Source of the DNA: Sporobacter sp963663605
GTDB taxonomy: Bacteria; Bacillota; Clostridia; Oscillospirales; Oscillospiraceae
Assembly: GCA_963663605.2 (NCBI GenBank)
Contig: CAXXVF010000002.1
Location: forward strand, 1,488,001 to 1,552,000
Reading direction: 5' to 3'
Length of the DNA stretch: 64,000 bases
Shown here: positions 1-8,970 of the stretch, piece after piece
How positions within the stretch are numbered: position 1 is the stretch's first letter
How the letters are laid out: the number at the start of each line of letters is the position of its first letter
Notes under the pieces: model-generated
Seen by the model: only the letters and a program-made list of their open reading frames with translations
What the model was told of the DNA's origin: nothing
The model's database searches: none
Made by a program: the position numbers and the translations under genes

Positions 1-182
1 CCCTCATGCGCCTGGGCATCATAGGCGCTGTCCCCGCCGGCATCCGAAAGCGTGTCATACGCATTATCTTTTTTCAGATTTTTATATCCCAAATAAACAC
101 CGGTACCGATAAGGGCGAGCGCCGCAAGCTTGCCGAACGCCCCCGAATTCCGCCGCACGAGTTCCAGACTATAGCTTTTCAT
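1..182 (-). CDS. Partial small membrane-anchored protein (5' part only)
   Basis: The first 60 codons of a minus-strand gene that runs off the left edge. The start is an ATG at 182 with GGAGG nine bases upstream. The visible part begins MKSYSLELVRR, has one hydrophobic segment (about residues 17-36, rich in A/L/G ending in a tyrosine) and then an acidic, Asp/Ala-rich tail. It looks like a single-span protein with a short cytoplasmic N-terminus. It starts 38 bases after the molybdoenzyme small subunit and probably shares its transcript, so it might anchor or assist that enzyme. The family is not recognised; function is unknown. Confidence 0.55.
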   Translation of the reverse strand, partial: MKSYSLELVRRNSGAFGKLAALALIGTGVYLGYKNLKKDNAYDTLSDAGGDSAYDAQAHE

Positions 183-220
183 TTTAATACCCTCCAGTTT
201 CATTAATATTAAAACACTTA

Positions 221-1066
221 TTATTCAGGCTCAAAACACATGACGTCCAGGCACGGGCTCTCTTCCCCCACGGTCACCTGACATTTGACGGGACGATATC
301 CCGGCATTATGCATTCTATATCGAACGTCCCGATGTTTTTAGGTATCCGGTCGAACTTAAATTCGCCGAAAAAATCCGTCTGGACTTCCTTGAGCACCTC
401 GCCGCCGTACATCAGGCGTACGCGCGCGTCCGCGGCCGCCTTCTCTATCCCGTCCCGCTTAAAAGCAAGCGTCCCGGCGATGAAGCAGGTGTTGAACTTA
501 TATAAATTCCGGTATAAGACCCTGGGATCGCCGCTGCCGTCATACAGCGGCTTCAGCTTCTGGTCTTCCACGCGCTTTTCAAATTCCTCATCTTCGCAGC
601 GGATGAAGCTGAGCGCGCGCAGCGGACAGGCCTGAACGCACCGCGGCTCCGACCATCCCGAATCGAGCAGATGCGCGCACATGGTGCATTTTTGCGCCGC
701 CTCAAGCTCCTCGTTCCAGGAGATCATTCCATACGGACACGCCTTGACGAGTTCCCTGTTGCCTTTTGCTTTTTCGGGGTCGAGCATAACGATGCCGTCG
801 CTGCGCGTATAAACGGCGTCCGGACAAGCTTTTTCACATGGGGCGTCCTTGCAGTGCCGGCATACTTCCGGCACAAAGCAGACCTCGGTGAAAGGCGCCG
901 CGCCTCTTTCATGCTTACAGGGATTAATCCATTTCTCATCATGTTTCTGCTGCGCGTCCGTATATGGAAGCCAGCTGTTGCCGACATGCTCGTCTTTACA
1001 GGCGACCATGCAGTTGAAGCAGCCGACGCATTTGCTGAGATCAACAACTAAATGTACTTTTTTCAT
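221..1066 (-). CDS. 4Fe-4S small subunit of a pyrogallol transhydroxylase-like molybdoenzyme
   Basis: Iron-sulfur electron-transfer subunit of about 281 residues. CxxCxxxC clusters are visible near the N-terminus (KCVGCFNCMVACKDEHVG), then CRHCKDAPCEKACP, a CPYG site and CTMCAHLL...CVQACP: enough cysteines for three [4Fe-4S] clusters as in DmsB-type subunits. After about residue 190 comes a C-terminal beta-sandwich-like domain without cysteine clusters; an extra beta-barrel domain is a known feature of the Pelobacter transhydroxylase beta subunit (about 274 residues), which fits. The start is taken at the ATG at 1066 because it overlaps the stop of the large-subunit gene as ATGA, implying translational coupling. 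No Tat or Sec signal is seen, so the complex is probably cytoplasmic. The exact substrate is not deducible. Confidence 0.85.
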   Translation of the reverse strand: MKKVHLVVDLSKCVGCFNCMVACKDEHVGNSWLPYTDAQQKHDEKWINPCKHERGAAPFTEVCFVPEVCRHCKDAPCEKACPDAVYTRSDGIVMLDPEKAKGNRELVKACPYGMISWNEELEAAQKCTMCAHLLDSGWSEPRCVQACPLRALSFIRCEDEEFEKRVEDQKLKPLYDGSGDPRVLYRNLYKFNTCFIAGTLAFKRDGIEKAAADARVRLMYGGEVLKEVQTDFFGEFKFDRIPKNIGTFDIECIMPGYRPVKCQVTVGEESPCLDVMCFEPE

Positions 1067-4000
1067 TGCTTTGCGTCCCCTTCCCATTTCCTGACCTCAA
1101 CCAGGCAGGAGTTGACGGACAGACCATGCGCGTTCTTCGTAATGAAACGTTTCGACGTGAGCGTATTGATGCATCCGTTCTTTTCCGGCGAATCACCCGG
1201 CTTTCCGATCGGGCGGTAATCCGCGCAGGCTTCATAGGAATGCGCTATGCCCGCCGGGATCCGCTCCGTCACGTCCAGTCCGCACAAAACGCTGCCCCGG
1301 TCGTTGTAAACCTCGACGATGTCTCCGTGTTTCAGGCCGCGCCCGGCGGCATCCTTCGGGTTTAAACGGAATATCCAGTAATAATAGCCGTCGATCAGCA
1401 TACGGTGCTGTTCGATGTCGTTTATAAAGGAATCCTTCCCGTCGCCCATCGTGTGAAAGCTGTATTTGGCGTGCGGCGAGATGAGCTGGAGTTTATATTT
1501 TTCGTATGGCTTGGAGTCAACGCCCTCCCAGGATTGAATATACGTACAGATCGGCAGCCGCTCCTTATCGTCGGGATCAAACCGTTTGAGCGTCTGCGCC
1601 TCAAATTCGAATTTGCCCGACGGCGTCTGCAGGCCTTCGTTGTACCTGCCGTAAAACTCCGACGGCAGGGGCGCCAGTTCCGGCGTATCCTTTTTAACGC
1701 CGCGCGCAAACCAGTTGAGCGCGAGCGGGTCCCGCCTGTTTTCCGGCAGCGGCGGGACGACATAATAGCCTTTTTTCAAAAAGCTCCGCCAGGAGACCAT
1801 TTTCGCTATATCCGTACTGTCAAAGCACCGTCTGACCCAATCAAACTCGGTATTGCCTTCGCTGAAGACCTGCCACAGCCCGAGCCTGTTGGCAATCGAC
1901 TGAAAAATATCAAAATCGGAACGGGACTGTCCAAGGGGCTCGATACATTTATGCTGCATGAAGATGACCCGGTGGTTGTTTTGCAGAAATGACTTGTCGA
2001 TATATCCGCCGCAGTTGGCAAACTCGCCGATATCCCAGCGTTCAAAGGGCGTACAGGCGGGCAGGATGATATCGGAAAATCGCGCCTCGCCCTCCATCCA
2101 GACGGACTGGTTGACGACGATTTCAATGTCCGGGCTCTGATACATTTTTGCATAACGGTTCGACTCGGGCTGCGTACCGAAGTATGAACCGCCGTATTTG
2201 TAATACATTTTCACCGTGGAATGGCCGGGCGCCGGGTATTTGATTTTCCGGAACTGCCCGTGGACGCAGTAATTATTCATATCGTGCGCTTCCGCATGCC
2301 CCTCCAGGATCGCCTCCGGGATCCGAAGGCGCGGGATGCGCTGATATTCCGAGTTGACGGACGGCGACTGCGGCATACGGTTATACATCTGGATACCGGC
2401 GCCGGAGCCTATGTAATCTCCGGAAAAACCGCCTTCGGCGTAACCGGGGAACCAGAAATGGCTGTCGAGCGGCGTGCCGTACTGCAGCCCGCCGAAGTTG
2501 ACGCCCTCCTTGCCCACGCCCTGCATCGCGGCGAGGCAGACCATGGCGCGGGCCCATTCCGTCCCGTAAGCGGTACGGCAGGCGCTGCCGAAGGAATTGA
2601 TACCTCCGCAGGCCAGATACGTCCTGCGTTTTCCCCATTCTTCCGCCAACGCGCGGACGACCCTGGCCGGGACGCCCGTTATGGCCGCCTGCCACTCCGG
2701 CGTTTTCGGCGTACCGTCCGTTTGGCCCTTTATATATTCGGCCCATTTTTCCAGCCCCTGCGTGCGCCCGGCGACATACTCCTTGTCGTACGATCCGCTT
2801 TCCAGCCATACCCATGCAACGGCAAGCGCCATCGCCGTATCGGTCCCCGGCCTGGGCGCGATCCAGCGGCCGCCCATAAAGGACGCCGTACTGTTCAGGT
2901 ACGGATCGATATGTACAACCGGAATGCCCAGCTGTTTGACCCATTCACGGCGGATTGTCCCCTCCTGCGCGCCGTACACGCCTGACGTCGATTCCGGGTC
3001 TGAGGACCAGAAGACGATCATCTCCGCGTTTTTCATGCAGTCCTCGACGGTCGAATAAGGCTCCGTGCCGCCTCTTCTGACCGAATTGCCGTAATGGTGG
3101 ACGGCGCCCCAGGCATAACCTTCCCAGCTGTCGGGATTCATCAGCGTGCTCGTCGCGCCGATACAGTTGAAGAATCGGTTGGAGGCGCTGGTAAAGTAGC
3201 CGACGGTGCCCCAGTTGTGATGGGAACCCCTCGAATGGAAAACGGTGCCCGGCCCGTAAGTCTGCCGGACGCGCATGATCTCTCCGGCCACGATATCGAG
3301 CGCCTCGTCCCAGGAAATCCTTTCGTATCCGGAGATGCCCCGGTTTTCCGGATGCCGCTCGCCGTTTACGTCGAAATCCACGCGCTTGAGCGGGTAAAGA
3401 AGCCGGTCGGGCGAATAAACAAGGGACTTCCAGCCAATCGCATAAGCCGTCGCCGTCGTTCTTCTGGGCGGCGTGAATTTTTTGCCGTGCGCTGTGATCG
3501 TCCACGGCTCGGCGTCTTCCGCGTCAAAATCTATCGGCGTCACGCGGACGATCTTACCGTCCTTGACGTAGACGAACAGCGGCCCGCCGTTCGTGCCCGT
3601 AACGTAACGCGTCTCGCCGTTTTGCATTGCGACACCAAAGTTCCCCAGATACAAAACGTCAAAAGCGAACACTTTCAGCAGCAGTGAAGAAAACCACATC
3701 GCTTTTTCATCCGGACCGTTTAAAACCAACGAACCGTTTTTGGCGGCCGCCACGAATTCGGCGGTTTTTCCGATCATCTGACCGGACATTACTTTACGGG
3801 CGATAGTCTCGTCCTCGAAAACCATTTCTACTTCCGCCGTTTCAAAAACGCCGGTTCTGCCGGTCACCTCTCCGTAATGGAAGGTTAGCAGCCGGCCGCT
3901 GCTGTTGTCCCGAATCCTGATCTGAACCGTGGCGTCCTGCGCCTCCAGTTCCCTTTTAAATGCAGGCGCCGCCTTTGCCAACGTATTGAGAAGTTTGTCA

Positions 4001-4113
4001 AGCATAAACAGCGTCCCGTTTAAAAACACTTTATCAAAAATGTTAAAAGCTGTATCTGTCAACTTGTTGCCCACTTTTATTGATTCCTTTCCAAATAAAC
4101 TCCGGCATTCCAT
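1063..4113 (-). CDS. Molybdopterin-dependent transhydroxylase / catechol dehydroxylase-like large subunit with SCP2-like N-terminus
   Basis: A 1016-residue member of the DMSO-reductase superfamily. Residues ~20-150 resemble an SCP2 sterol-carrier fold (hydrophobic ligand pocket) and precede the Mo-bisMGD domains, which start near residue 165 and end with a dinucleotide-binding domain. Family resemblance is to pyrogallol-phloroglucinol transhydroxylase. There, from memory of the structure, His144, Asp174 and Mo-ligand Ser175 lie in the active site; here H298, D328 and S329 (NPDSWEG) have the identical 30-residue spacing. The 141-residue excess over the Pelobacter enzyme (875) equals the extra N-terminal domain. 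No Tat signal or N-terminal CxxC cluster is seen. Reaction expected: reductive or transfer hydroxylation chemistry on a polyphenol. The start is uncertain: ATG 4113 has a weak ribosome site, whereas GTG 4074 lies ten bases after AAAGGA and may be the true start. Confidence 0.83.
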   Translation of the reverse strand: MECRSLFGKESIKVGNKLTDTAFNIFDKVFLNGTLFMLDKLLNTLAKAAPAFKRELEAQDATVQIRIRDNSSGRLLTFHYGEVTGRTGVFETAEVEMVFEDETIARKVMSGQMIGKTAEFVAAAKNGSLVLNGPDEKAMWFSSLLLKVFAFDVLYLGNFGVAMQNGETRYVTGTNGGPLFVYVKDGKIVRVTPIDFDAEDAEPWTITAHGKKFTPPRRTTATAYAIGWKSLVYSPDRLLYPLKRVDFDVNGERHPENRGISGYERISWDEALDIVAGEIMRVRQTYGPGTVFHSRGSHHNWGTVGYFTSASNRFFNCIGATSTLMNPDSWEGYAWGAVHHYGNSVRRGGTEPYSTVEDCMKNAEMIVFWSSDPESTSGVYGAQEGTIRREWVKQLGIPVVHIDPYLNSTASFMGGRWIAPRPGTDTAMALAVAWVWLESGSYDKEYVAGRTQGLEKWAEYIKGQTDGTPKTPEWQAAITGVPARVVRALAEEWGKRRTYLACGGINSFGSACRTAYGTEWARAMVCLAAMQGVGKEGVNFGGLQYGTPLDSHFWFPGYAEGGFSGDYIGSGAGIQMYNRMPQSPSVNSEYQRIPRLRIPEAILEGHAEAHDMNNYCVHGQFRKIKYPAPGHSTVKMYYKYGGSYFGTQPESNRYAKMYQSPDIEIVVNQSVWMEGEARFSDIILPACTPFERWDIGEFANCGGYIDKSFLQNNHRVIFMQHKCIEPLGQSRSDFDIFQSIANRLGLWQVFSEGNTEFDWVRRCFDSTDIAKMVSWRSFLKKGYYVVPPLPENRRDPLALNWFARGVKKDTPELAPLPSEFYGRYNEGLQTPSGKFEFEAQTLKRFDPDDKERLPICTYIQSWEGVDSKPYEKYKLQLISPHAKYSFHTMGDGKDSFINDIEQHRMLIDGYYYWIFRLNPKDAAGRGLKHGDIVEVYNDRGSVLCGLDVTERIPAGIAHSYEACADYRPIGKPGDSPEKNGCINTLTSKRFITKNAHGLSVNSCLVEVRKWEGDAKQ

Positions 4114-4568
4114 TCGTATCGCTCGCCCCCATTATAATGCCATGCTTGCTATAATGGAAATTAATTATATTTGTTGTGGCTATTAAAATAATTTATTATT
4201 TTGCTCTTAATGTTTTTTATTTCAAATTATATTGTAATTAACAATGTTTATTGTTATGATAACCGTCGATTCGGCCGGATATCGTTATGCCGTCGTTACC
4301 GCGGCGGGCTTCGCGGCACAGCATATTGTTTGACTGCATCGCGGCCGCTATATAAACAAATCTTATAGCCACTAAAAAAACAATTAATTTCCTTTATGGT
4401 AATACAGGGCTTATAATAAACATGGCATTAAACATTATTTAAAATCCAACGCGGTGCCTTTCGGGATACTACGATTTTCCTGCCGCCTATAATCAGGCGC
4501 ATTTTAGAAATTATCAACACGCCCGAATGTGTCGTTATCCAATTCAAACGGGAAAGAAGTGATCCATA
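4114..4568. promoter_or_regulatory. Divergent control region between the molybdoenzyme operon and fixCX
   Basis: A 455-base AT-rich gap without a convincing gene. It holds several dyads. CCATTATA and TATAATGG are spaced 13 bases apart at 4129-4157, so each arm contains a potential -10 box; the left arm could serve the minus-strand operon. TAACAAT-N4-ATTGTTA lies at 4239-4256. The motif GTGGCTAT occurs in opposite orientations at 4176-4183 and 4364-4371. These are candidate operators for a regulator not encoded in the window. Which is used cannot be told from sequence alone. Confidence 0.4.
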
Positions 4569-5864
4569 ATGAGCGAAGAAAAATTTGACGTCATAATCGT
4601 CGGAGGCGGACTTGCCGGGTCGGCCGCAGGCTATACGCTGGCCAAGGCCGGGCTGGAGGTTTTGGTCATCGAGCGCGGCAATTACTGCGGCGCCAAAAAT
4701 GTGACAGGCGGCCGGCTTTACGGCCACAGTCTCAGAAAACTGATCCCCGATTTTGCCGAAACTGCTCCCGTGGAAAGGAAGATCGTCAAGGAACGTGTTT
4801 CCATGATGACGGCGTCGGGCGCCATGACGGTCGAATACGGTTCAGATAAATTGAAGGACCCCGCCTGCGCCTCCTATTCTGTTTTGCGGTCCAAGTTCGA
4901 CAGGTGGTTTGCCGAGCAGGCGGAAGCCCAGGGCGCCATGTACATCACCGGCATCCATGTGGATAAGCTTCTGCAAAAAGACGGGAAAGTGTGCGGCGTC
5001 CTCGCTACCGGCGATGAACTCATGGCGGACGTTGTTGTGCTGGCCGACGGCGTCAATTCGTTATTGTCGCAGCAGATAGGCATGAAAAAGGAACTGTCGC
5101 CGTATCATGTGGCCGTCGGCGTAAAGGAGGTCATCGGCCTCGACGAAAAAACGATCTCGGACCGGTTCGGCGTCCAAAACGGCGAGGGCGCGGCCTGGAT
5201 GGTAGCCGGAGACCCCACGGGCGGCGCTGTCGGCGGCGGCTTCCTTTACACGAACAAGGACAGTATATCCATCGGTACGGTCGTCACTTTAAGCGATATC
5301 GGAAGCGGCAGGAATATTGAAGTTCCCGAAATGGTGGAGCGCTTCAAAACCAACCCAATCATCGCGCCGCTCATTAAAAACGGAACGCTTCTTGAATATT
5401 CCGCGCATCTTGTGCCCGAAGCCGGTTACAAGATGATCCCGGAGCTTGTCTGGAACGGCGTGCTGATCGCCGGCGACGCCGCCGGCTTTGTTATGAATCT
5501 CGGCTATACGATCCGGGGTATGGACCTTGCCATCGAATCCGGTCGCCTGGCTGCCGAGGCTATCCTGAAAGCAAAGGAAAAAGGCGACTTTTCGGCCTTT
5601 GGGCTGTCTCAATACCGGACGCTGCTGGAAAAGAGCTTTATCATGCGGGACCTCAAACACTATCAGAACATGCCGGCCCTTTTGAGCTCGCACCAGCTTT
5701 TCAATGAATTGCCATCGGCAGTGGACGATATGATGCGCGAGCTTTTTGTCGTGGACGGCAAACGGCCCGTAAGGCTGATAAAATCCATAATGCCTGTCGT
5801 CAACAAAATCGGCGGCATCGCCGAAATCGGCAAGCTTGGCATCAAAGCGGCCGGGGCCATGTAG
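4569..5864 (+). CDS. fixC: FixC-like electron-transfer flavoprotein:quinone oxidoreductase
   Basis: A 431-residue FAD-dependent oxidoreductase of the FixC / ETF-QO family. The N-terminal Rossmann motif IIVGGGLAGSAAGYTLAKAG binds FAD; a second FAD-contacting motif, GVLIAGDAAGFVMNLGYTIRG, lies near residue 300. Length is normal for FixC. The start follows GGGAAAGAAG. It is followed 45 bases later by fixX. In the classical FixABCX complex, FixC takes electrons from the ETF pair FixAB and passes them to quinone and FixX; here fixA and fixB are not adjacent. Its position opposite the molybdoenzyme operon makes a role in supplying electrons to that enzyme possible, which is inference only. Confidence 0.88.
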   Translation: MSEEKFDVIIVGGGLAGSAAGYTLAKAGLEVLVIERGNYCGAKNVTGGRLYGHSLRKLIPDFAETAPVERKIVKERVSMMTASGAMTVEYGSDKLKDPACASYSVLRSKFDRWFAEQAEAQGAMYITGIHVDKLLQKDGKVCGVLATGDELMADVVVLADGVNSLLSQQIGMKKELSPYHVAVGVKEVIGLDEKTISDRFGVQNGEGAAWMVAGDPTGGAVGGGFLYTNKDSISIGTVVTLSDIGSGRNIEVPEMVERFKTNPIIAPLIKNGTLLEYSAHLVPEAGYKMIPELVWNGVLIAGDAAGFVMNLGYTIRGMDLAIESGRLAAEAILKAKEKGDFSAFGLSQYRTLLEKSFIMRDLKHYQNMPALLSSHQLFNELPSAVDDMMRELFVVDGKRPVRLIKSIMPVVNKIGGIAEIGKLGIKAAGAM

Positions 5865-5909
5865 CGTTCATCGCTGCGGCCAATACTGAACTAAAAAGGA
5901 TGATCTTCA

Positions 5910-6194
5910 ATGGCAAAAATGAGTTTGGACGACAAACTGGGAGCAGACCGCTTTTATACGGATGACGACAATCCCCATATCACAATAGACAAGGCCTATC
6001 AGAACGCGGATGTGATCCGGCAGCTCGTGATGGCCTGCCCTGCCAGGCTCTACAAATATGAAGACGGCGAATTAACCTTCAACCACGAGGGCTGCCTCGA
6101 ATGCGGCACATGCCGCGTATTGTCCAAAGGCAAAATCGTCAAGAGCTGGAGCTATCCGGCCGGCGGGTTCGGCGTCGAATTCAACCAAGGATAA
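5910..6194 (+). CDS. fixX: FixX-like ferredoxin
   Basis: A 94-residue ferredoxin-like protein of the FixX family, partner of FixC. It has CPARLY near residue 39 and the cluster EGCLECGTCRVL near residue 68, a pattern compatible with one [4Fe-4S] cluster as in FixX. The ATG has AAAAGGATG upstream. Cytoplasmic. A strong terminator directly follows, so fixC-fixX form a two-gene operon. It probably carries electrons from FixC to an acceptor not identifiable here. Confidence 0.87.
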   Translation: MAKMSLDDKLGADRFYTDDDNPHITIDKAYQNADVIRQLVMACPARLYKYEDGELTFNHEGCLECGTCRVLSKGKIVKSWSYPAGGFGVEFNQG

Positions 6195-6205
6195 GAAGAC
6201 AAGCA

Positions 6206-6239
6206 AAAATCCCTGCAGGCAGCCTGCAGGGATTTTTTT
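6206..6239 (+). terminator. Rho-independent terminator of fixCX
   Basis: GC-rich stem ATCCCTGCAGG / CCTGCAGGGAT with a short loop, followed by seven T residues. It lies 12 bases after the fixX stop. Confidence 0.9.
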
Positions 6240-6388
6240 GTATTGGGTCTTTATACGGTTATGCGCAAACGAAGCGCCTGTCCCCTAACCTTGAAAGGAC
6301 AGGTTATACTATTGTAATTTTCAAATATCTGAGATAATATTGCTACTGTATTCTATATTTACATAATCAGAAAAGAGTATTTTGTAAG

Positions 6389-6910
6389 ATGAACGAGAAT
6401 AAAACCAAACGAAGATTTTATATTATAGACGCGAAGTTTAAACGGAATAAGAAAAAATATATCCTGCAGTGCCTAATGGCGGCGGCGGCGATATCCATAA
6501 TACTGCTTTTTATGGACTTTATTTTTAACGACGCCGTTCTTGTCGCCTTTGGCGCAACTTGCTTCGTTGTTTTTACGATGCCTCATCAAAAAACAAGTAA
6601 TCCACGCAGAATTATCGGGGGCTACCTCGTGGGCATCGGCATTGCCGTTGGGATGCGCTTCCTGGAAGGCATAATTTTCGATCATGATATCCAACGCGTG
6701 GTTATTATTGCAGGCGCGCTGGCAGTCGCTCTTTCTATTTTTATGATGTCAATAACAAACACCGAGCACCCGCCTGCCGCGGGCGTTGCGCTTGGTATTG
6801 CCCTGGATGGCTACGAGCCGACGGGTCTGCTGATCATACTCATTGCTATTTCAATCTTGGTGGCAATAAAATATGTACTCAGACGCTGGATGATTGATTT
6901 GTTTGAATAG
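6389..6910 (+). CDS. HPP family integral membrane protein
   Basis: A 173-residue protein of the HPP family, named for the conserved motif seen here as TEHPPAAG near residue 130. After a basic N-terminus it has about four to five membrane segments (roughly 28-48, 50-66, 78-95, 100-122, 145-162). Some plant and cyanobacterial members are linked to nitrite transport; the function of bacterial stand-alone copies is largely unproven. The only ATG has a weak ribosome site (AGAGTATTTTGTAAG). It is monocistronic, between two terminators. Confidence 0.75.
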   Translation: MNENKTKRRFYIIDAKFKRNKKKYILQCLMAAAAISIILLFMDFIFNDAVLVAFGATCFVVFTMPHQKTSNPRRIIGGYLVGIGIAVGMRFLEGIIFDHDIQRVVIIAGALAVALSIFMMSITNTEHPPAAGVALGIALDGYEPTGLLIILIAISILVAIKYVLRRWMIDLFE

Positions 6911-6939
6911 CGGCAGCACTGCTTCAACACCAAATAATA

Positions 6940-6969
6940 AACCTGCAGCCATAATGGCCGCAGGTTTTT
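6940..6969 (+). terminator. Rho-independent terminator after the HPP gene
   Basis: Stem AACCTGC(a)GCC / GGC(c)GCAGGTT with loop ATAAT followed by TTTT, 30 bases after the HPP stop codon. Confidence 0.8.
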
Positions 6970-7001
6970 CACTTGATTAAGAAAAACGGGAAAGTGCTCA
7001 G

Positions 7002-7148
7002 TCAAATATGCAAATGCCCTCTGAGCTTGACGCAGTATTTGTCAGGCATGCATATTTGAAAGCGCTTCTTCTTTAAATATATTCATCATTATGCTTTTAA
7101 AATCGTCATTGCCAAAATGCAAATAGCATGCCTTACAATTTGCATTTT
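7002..7148. promoter_or_regulatory. Cluster of ATGCAAAT-type inverted repeats upstream of the lipoprotein gene
   Basis: Two dyads share an ATGCAAAT-like core. One is an imperfect pair at 7002-7018 and 7045-7060 (TCAAATATGCA...TGCC / GGCATGCATATTTGA). The other is perfect: AAAATGCAAAT at 7114-7124 and ATTTGCATTTT at 7138-7148. A further TTGTTGCATTTTGG follows at about 7163. The gap has no gene. It probably holds the promoter and operators for the lipoprotein gene. Confidence 0.4.
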
Positions 7149-7228
7149 CGCGAGGGCTTTATTGTTGCATTTTGGTTAAAATTCAATTATAGTACTTTTC
7201 ATGCAACAATAAAAAGAAAGGAACGCAT

Positions 7229-8782
7229 ATGAAAAAAATCATATACATATTAATCGTATTCGTTGTTTTATTATCGGGCTGCCATTTAGGCGGCAACACT
7301 TCAACGAGCAGTTCAACAAACAGCTTTGCCCCCCTTGGCGGGACTTCTTCGGGGCAATCCGTTGAGCTAAGTGACTATTGCTATGAAAAGGTGTATGAAA
7401 ACACGGCGTACACCGCATCCTTTTTGATTTCGGAAACATTTATTGACAGCGACAATCTTCAATTTGGTTTTGACGCCGCTTTCAATTATGGTCTGGATAA
7501 TCTGAGGCTTGACATCGAATCCCATATTCAGGAGAACGGTGAAGAAAGCGCTGATTATATCTATAATGATGTTTTAAATTATATGACCGGCAGTAATAAC
7601 GACGGGGATATAAGCACCATATGTATCTATGGTGAAAATTCCGATTATTGTTTTCATTTATTGTTAGAAACAGACGGGGCCTTTTCAGATCAGGATTTTG
7701 ATATAATCGCCAGAACATTAGAAAGCTTTGAATTTGAAGTCCTTTCAAATAACAGCGGCGGACCGTTATCCGCTCCGTCCGGCCCTTCCGGTACGTTTGA
7801 GGCGGAAACCAATTTCGTTGCATATGATTTAAGCGACATCTATTATTCTTTTGATTTAAATAAATCCTTTGAATTTGCTGAATACAATGATTATAATGGT
7901 ATGCTTTTCTATTCCGACGACAACGTGTTTAGTCTCGAAATACTCTGTTTTAACGAGGGCTATACTTCTTTAGATAATTTTTATGAATATACCTCCTATC
8001 ACACATGGCCTGTTACTGAGGATAAAGGTGAATTCTACGATAATAACGGCAGACTTGTACGATACTATTTATTAAGTTATAATCCTTCATCTTATGATGG
8101 TATTTATCAGCTTGAATTTGTTGATCACGGATGCGGTTATGTTGTTTATCTAAAAGCCAAGATGGATATCCCGCAATATGCTGTCAATTACATGAACGAT
8201 CTGGTTAACCATAGTGATAATTTCCTAACTGTTGTAACGAGCACGGACGATAACGACAGCAGCAACAGCAATGACGACAATAACAGCAGTCCGGCAGACA
8301 GCGATATTTATATGCCGGAAATCCCTTCTGACGCCATAAGAGTTGAAGGCACCAATGCGTATTTTTATTACCCTGATGGCATGGGCGGCTTCGATGAAGA
8401 AATAACGGTCAGCGGGCTTAGTTTTTCCGAGCAGACCGCCGGAGCGCAGATCGCCGTGTTCTCTAATGCGACGCTCCCGTCTTTTGCCGGCTCGGATTTT
8501 GATTATGAAGCGGATCACTATTATCAAACCATAAGCAGCCAAAGCAGTGCCGATGTTTTATATTCCGGTTACGACCAAATCAACGGCATGAATGCTTTTT
8601 ATATATGCTATGCTTTAGATGAGGGAAGCTTCTACTCCTATCATGCCGATTTCGTTATTGATTCATATATGGGTTCTAATCCTGTTTTCCTAGCTCAGAT
8701 TTCAACGTCTATTGACTATTTCTTTGATTCGGATTATGACGTTTTAGCTAACGTCGCGAATTATTTTCACCCCATATACTAA
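7229..8782 (+). CDS. Secreted lipoprotein of unknown function
   Basis: A 517-residue exported lipoprotein. The signal is MKK plus a hydrophobic stretch ending in the lipobox LLSGC, with lipidated Cys18, so it is anchored to the outer face of the membrane. A Ser/Thr-rich linker follows, then acidic globular regions rich in Asp, Tyr and Phe. A low-complexity Asp/Asn/Ser linker near residues 338-362 separates off a C-terminal domain of about 150 residues. The regions read like repeated beta-rich domains (recurrent 'xxFxFxSxxD' texture), but I recognise no family. GAAAGGAACGC precedes the ATG. It is monocistronic. The base composition is more AT-rich than fixCX. Confidence 0.78.
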   Translation: MKKIIYILIVFVVLLSGCHLGGNTSTSSSTNSFAPLGGTSSGQSVELSDYCYEKVYENTAYTASFLISETFIDSDNLQFGFDAAFNYGLDNLRLDIESHIQENGEESADYIYNDVLNYMTGSNNDGDISTICIYGENSDYCFHLLLETDGAFSDQDFDIIARTLESFEFEVLSNNSGGPLSAPSGPSGTFEAETNFVAYDLSDIYYSFDLNKSFEFAEYNDYNGMLFYSDDNVFSLEILCFNEGYTSLDNFYEYTSYHTWPVTEDKGEFYDNNGRLVRYYLLSYNPSSYDGIYQLEFVDHGCGYVVYLKAKMDIPQYAVNYMNDLVNHSDNFLTVVTSTDDNDSSNSNDDNNSSPADSDIYMPEIPSDAIRVEGTNAYFYYPDGMGGFDEEITVSGLSFSEQTAGAQIAVFSNATLPSFAGSDFDYEADHYYQTISSQSSADVLYSGYDQINGMNAFYICYALDEGSFYSYHADFVIDSYMGSNPVFLAQISTSIDYFFDSDYDVLANVANYFHPIY

Positions 8783-8792
8783 GCATAAAAGC

Positions 8793-8829
8793 AGCAGCGT
8801 GGAAACGCTGTTTGCGTTCCCCCGCTGCT
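8793..8829 (+). terminator. Hairpin after the lipoprotein gene
   Basis: Stem AGCAGCG / CGCTGCT with an inner GGAAACGC / GCGTTCC pairing, ten bases after the stop codon. No long T-run follows, so termination would be weak or the hairpin may only protect the mRNA 3' end. Confidence 0.5.
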
Positions 8830-8970
8830 CAGACTGTCGAAAAAGCATCATCATTCATTCCACGCGGGAAAAGTAATCATTGACTTTCGAGGGTATTTTT
8901 TATAATCTCATTATAGAATTATATTCTAGTTTTGTTGCCCGCAGCATACCGAATGAAAGGAATGTTTGAA

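Noticed and set aside
1..206. Plus-strand 66-residue frame at 6-206
   Set aside because: The minus strand has a proper ATG, a GGAGG site and a plausible membrane segment; the plus frame has none of these.
4428..4727. 99-residue minus-strand frame overlapping the fixC start
   Set aside because: It overlaps a clear FixC N-terminus with a Rossmann motif; no ribosome site and no homology texture.
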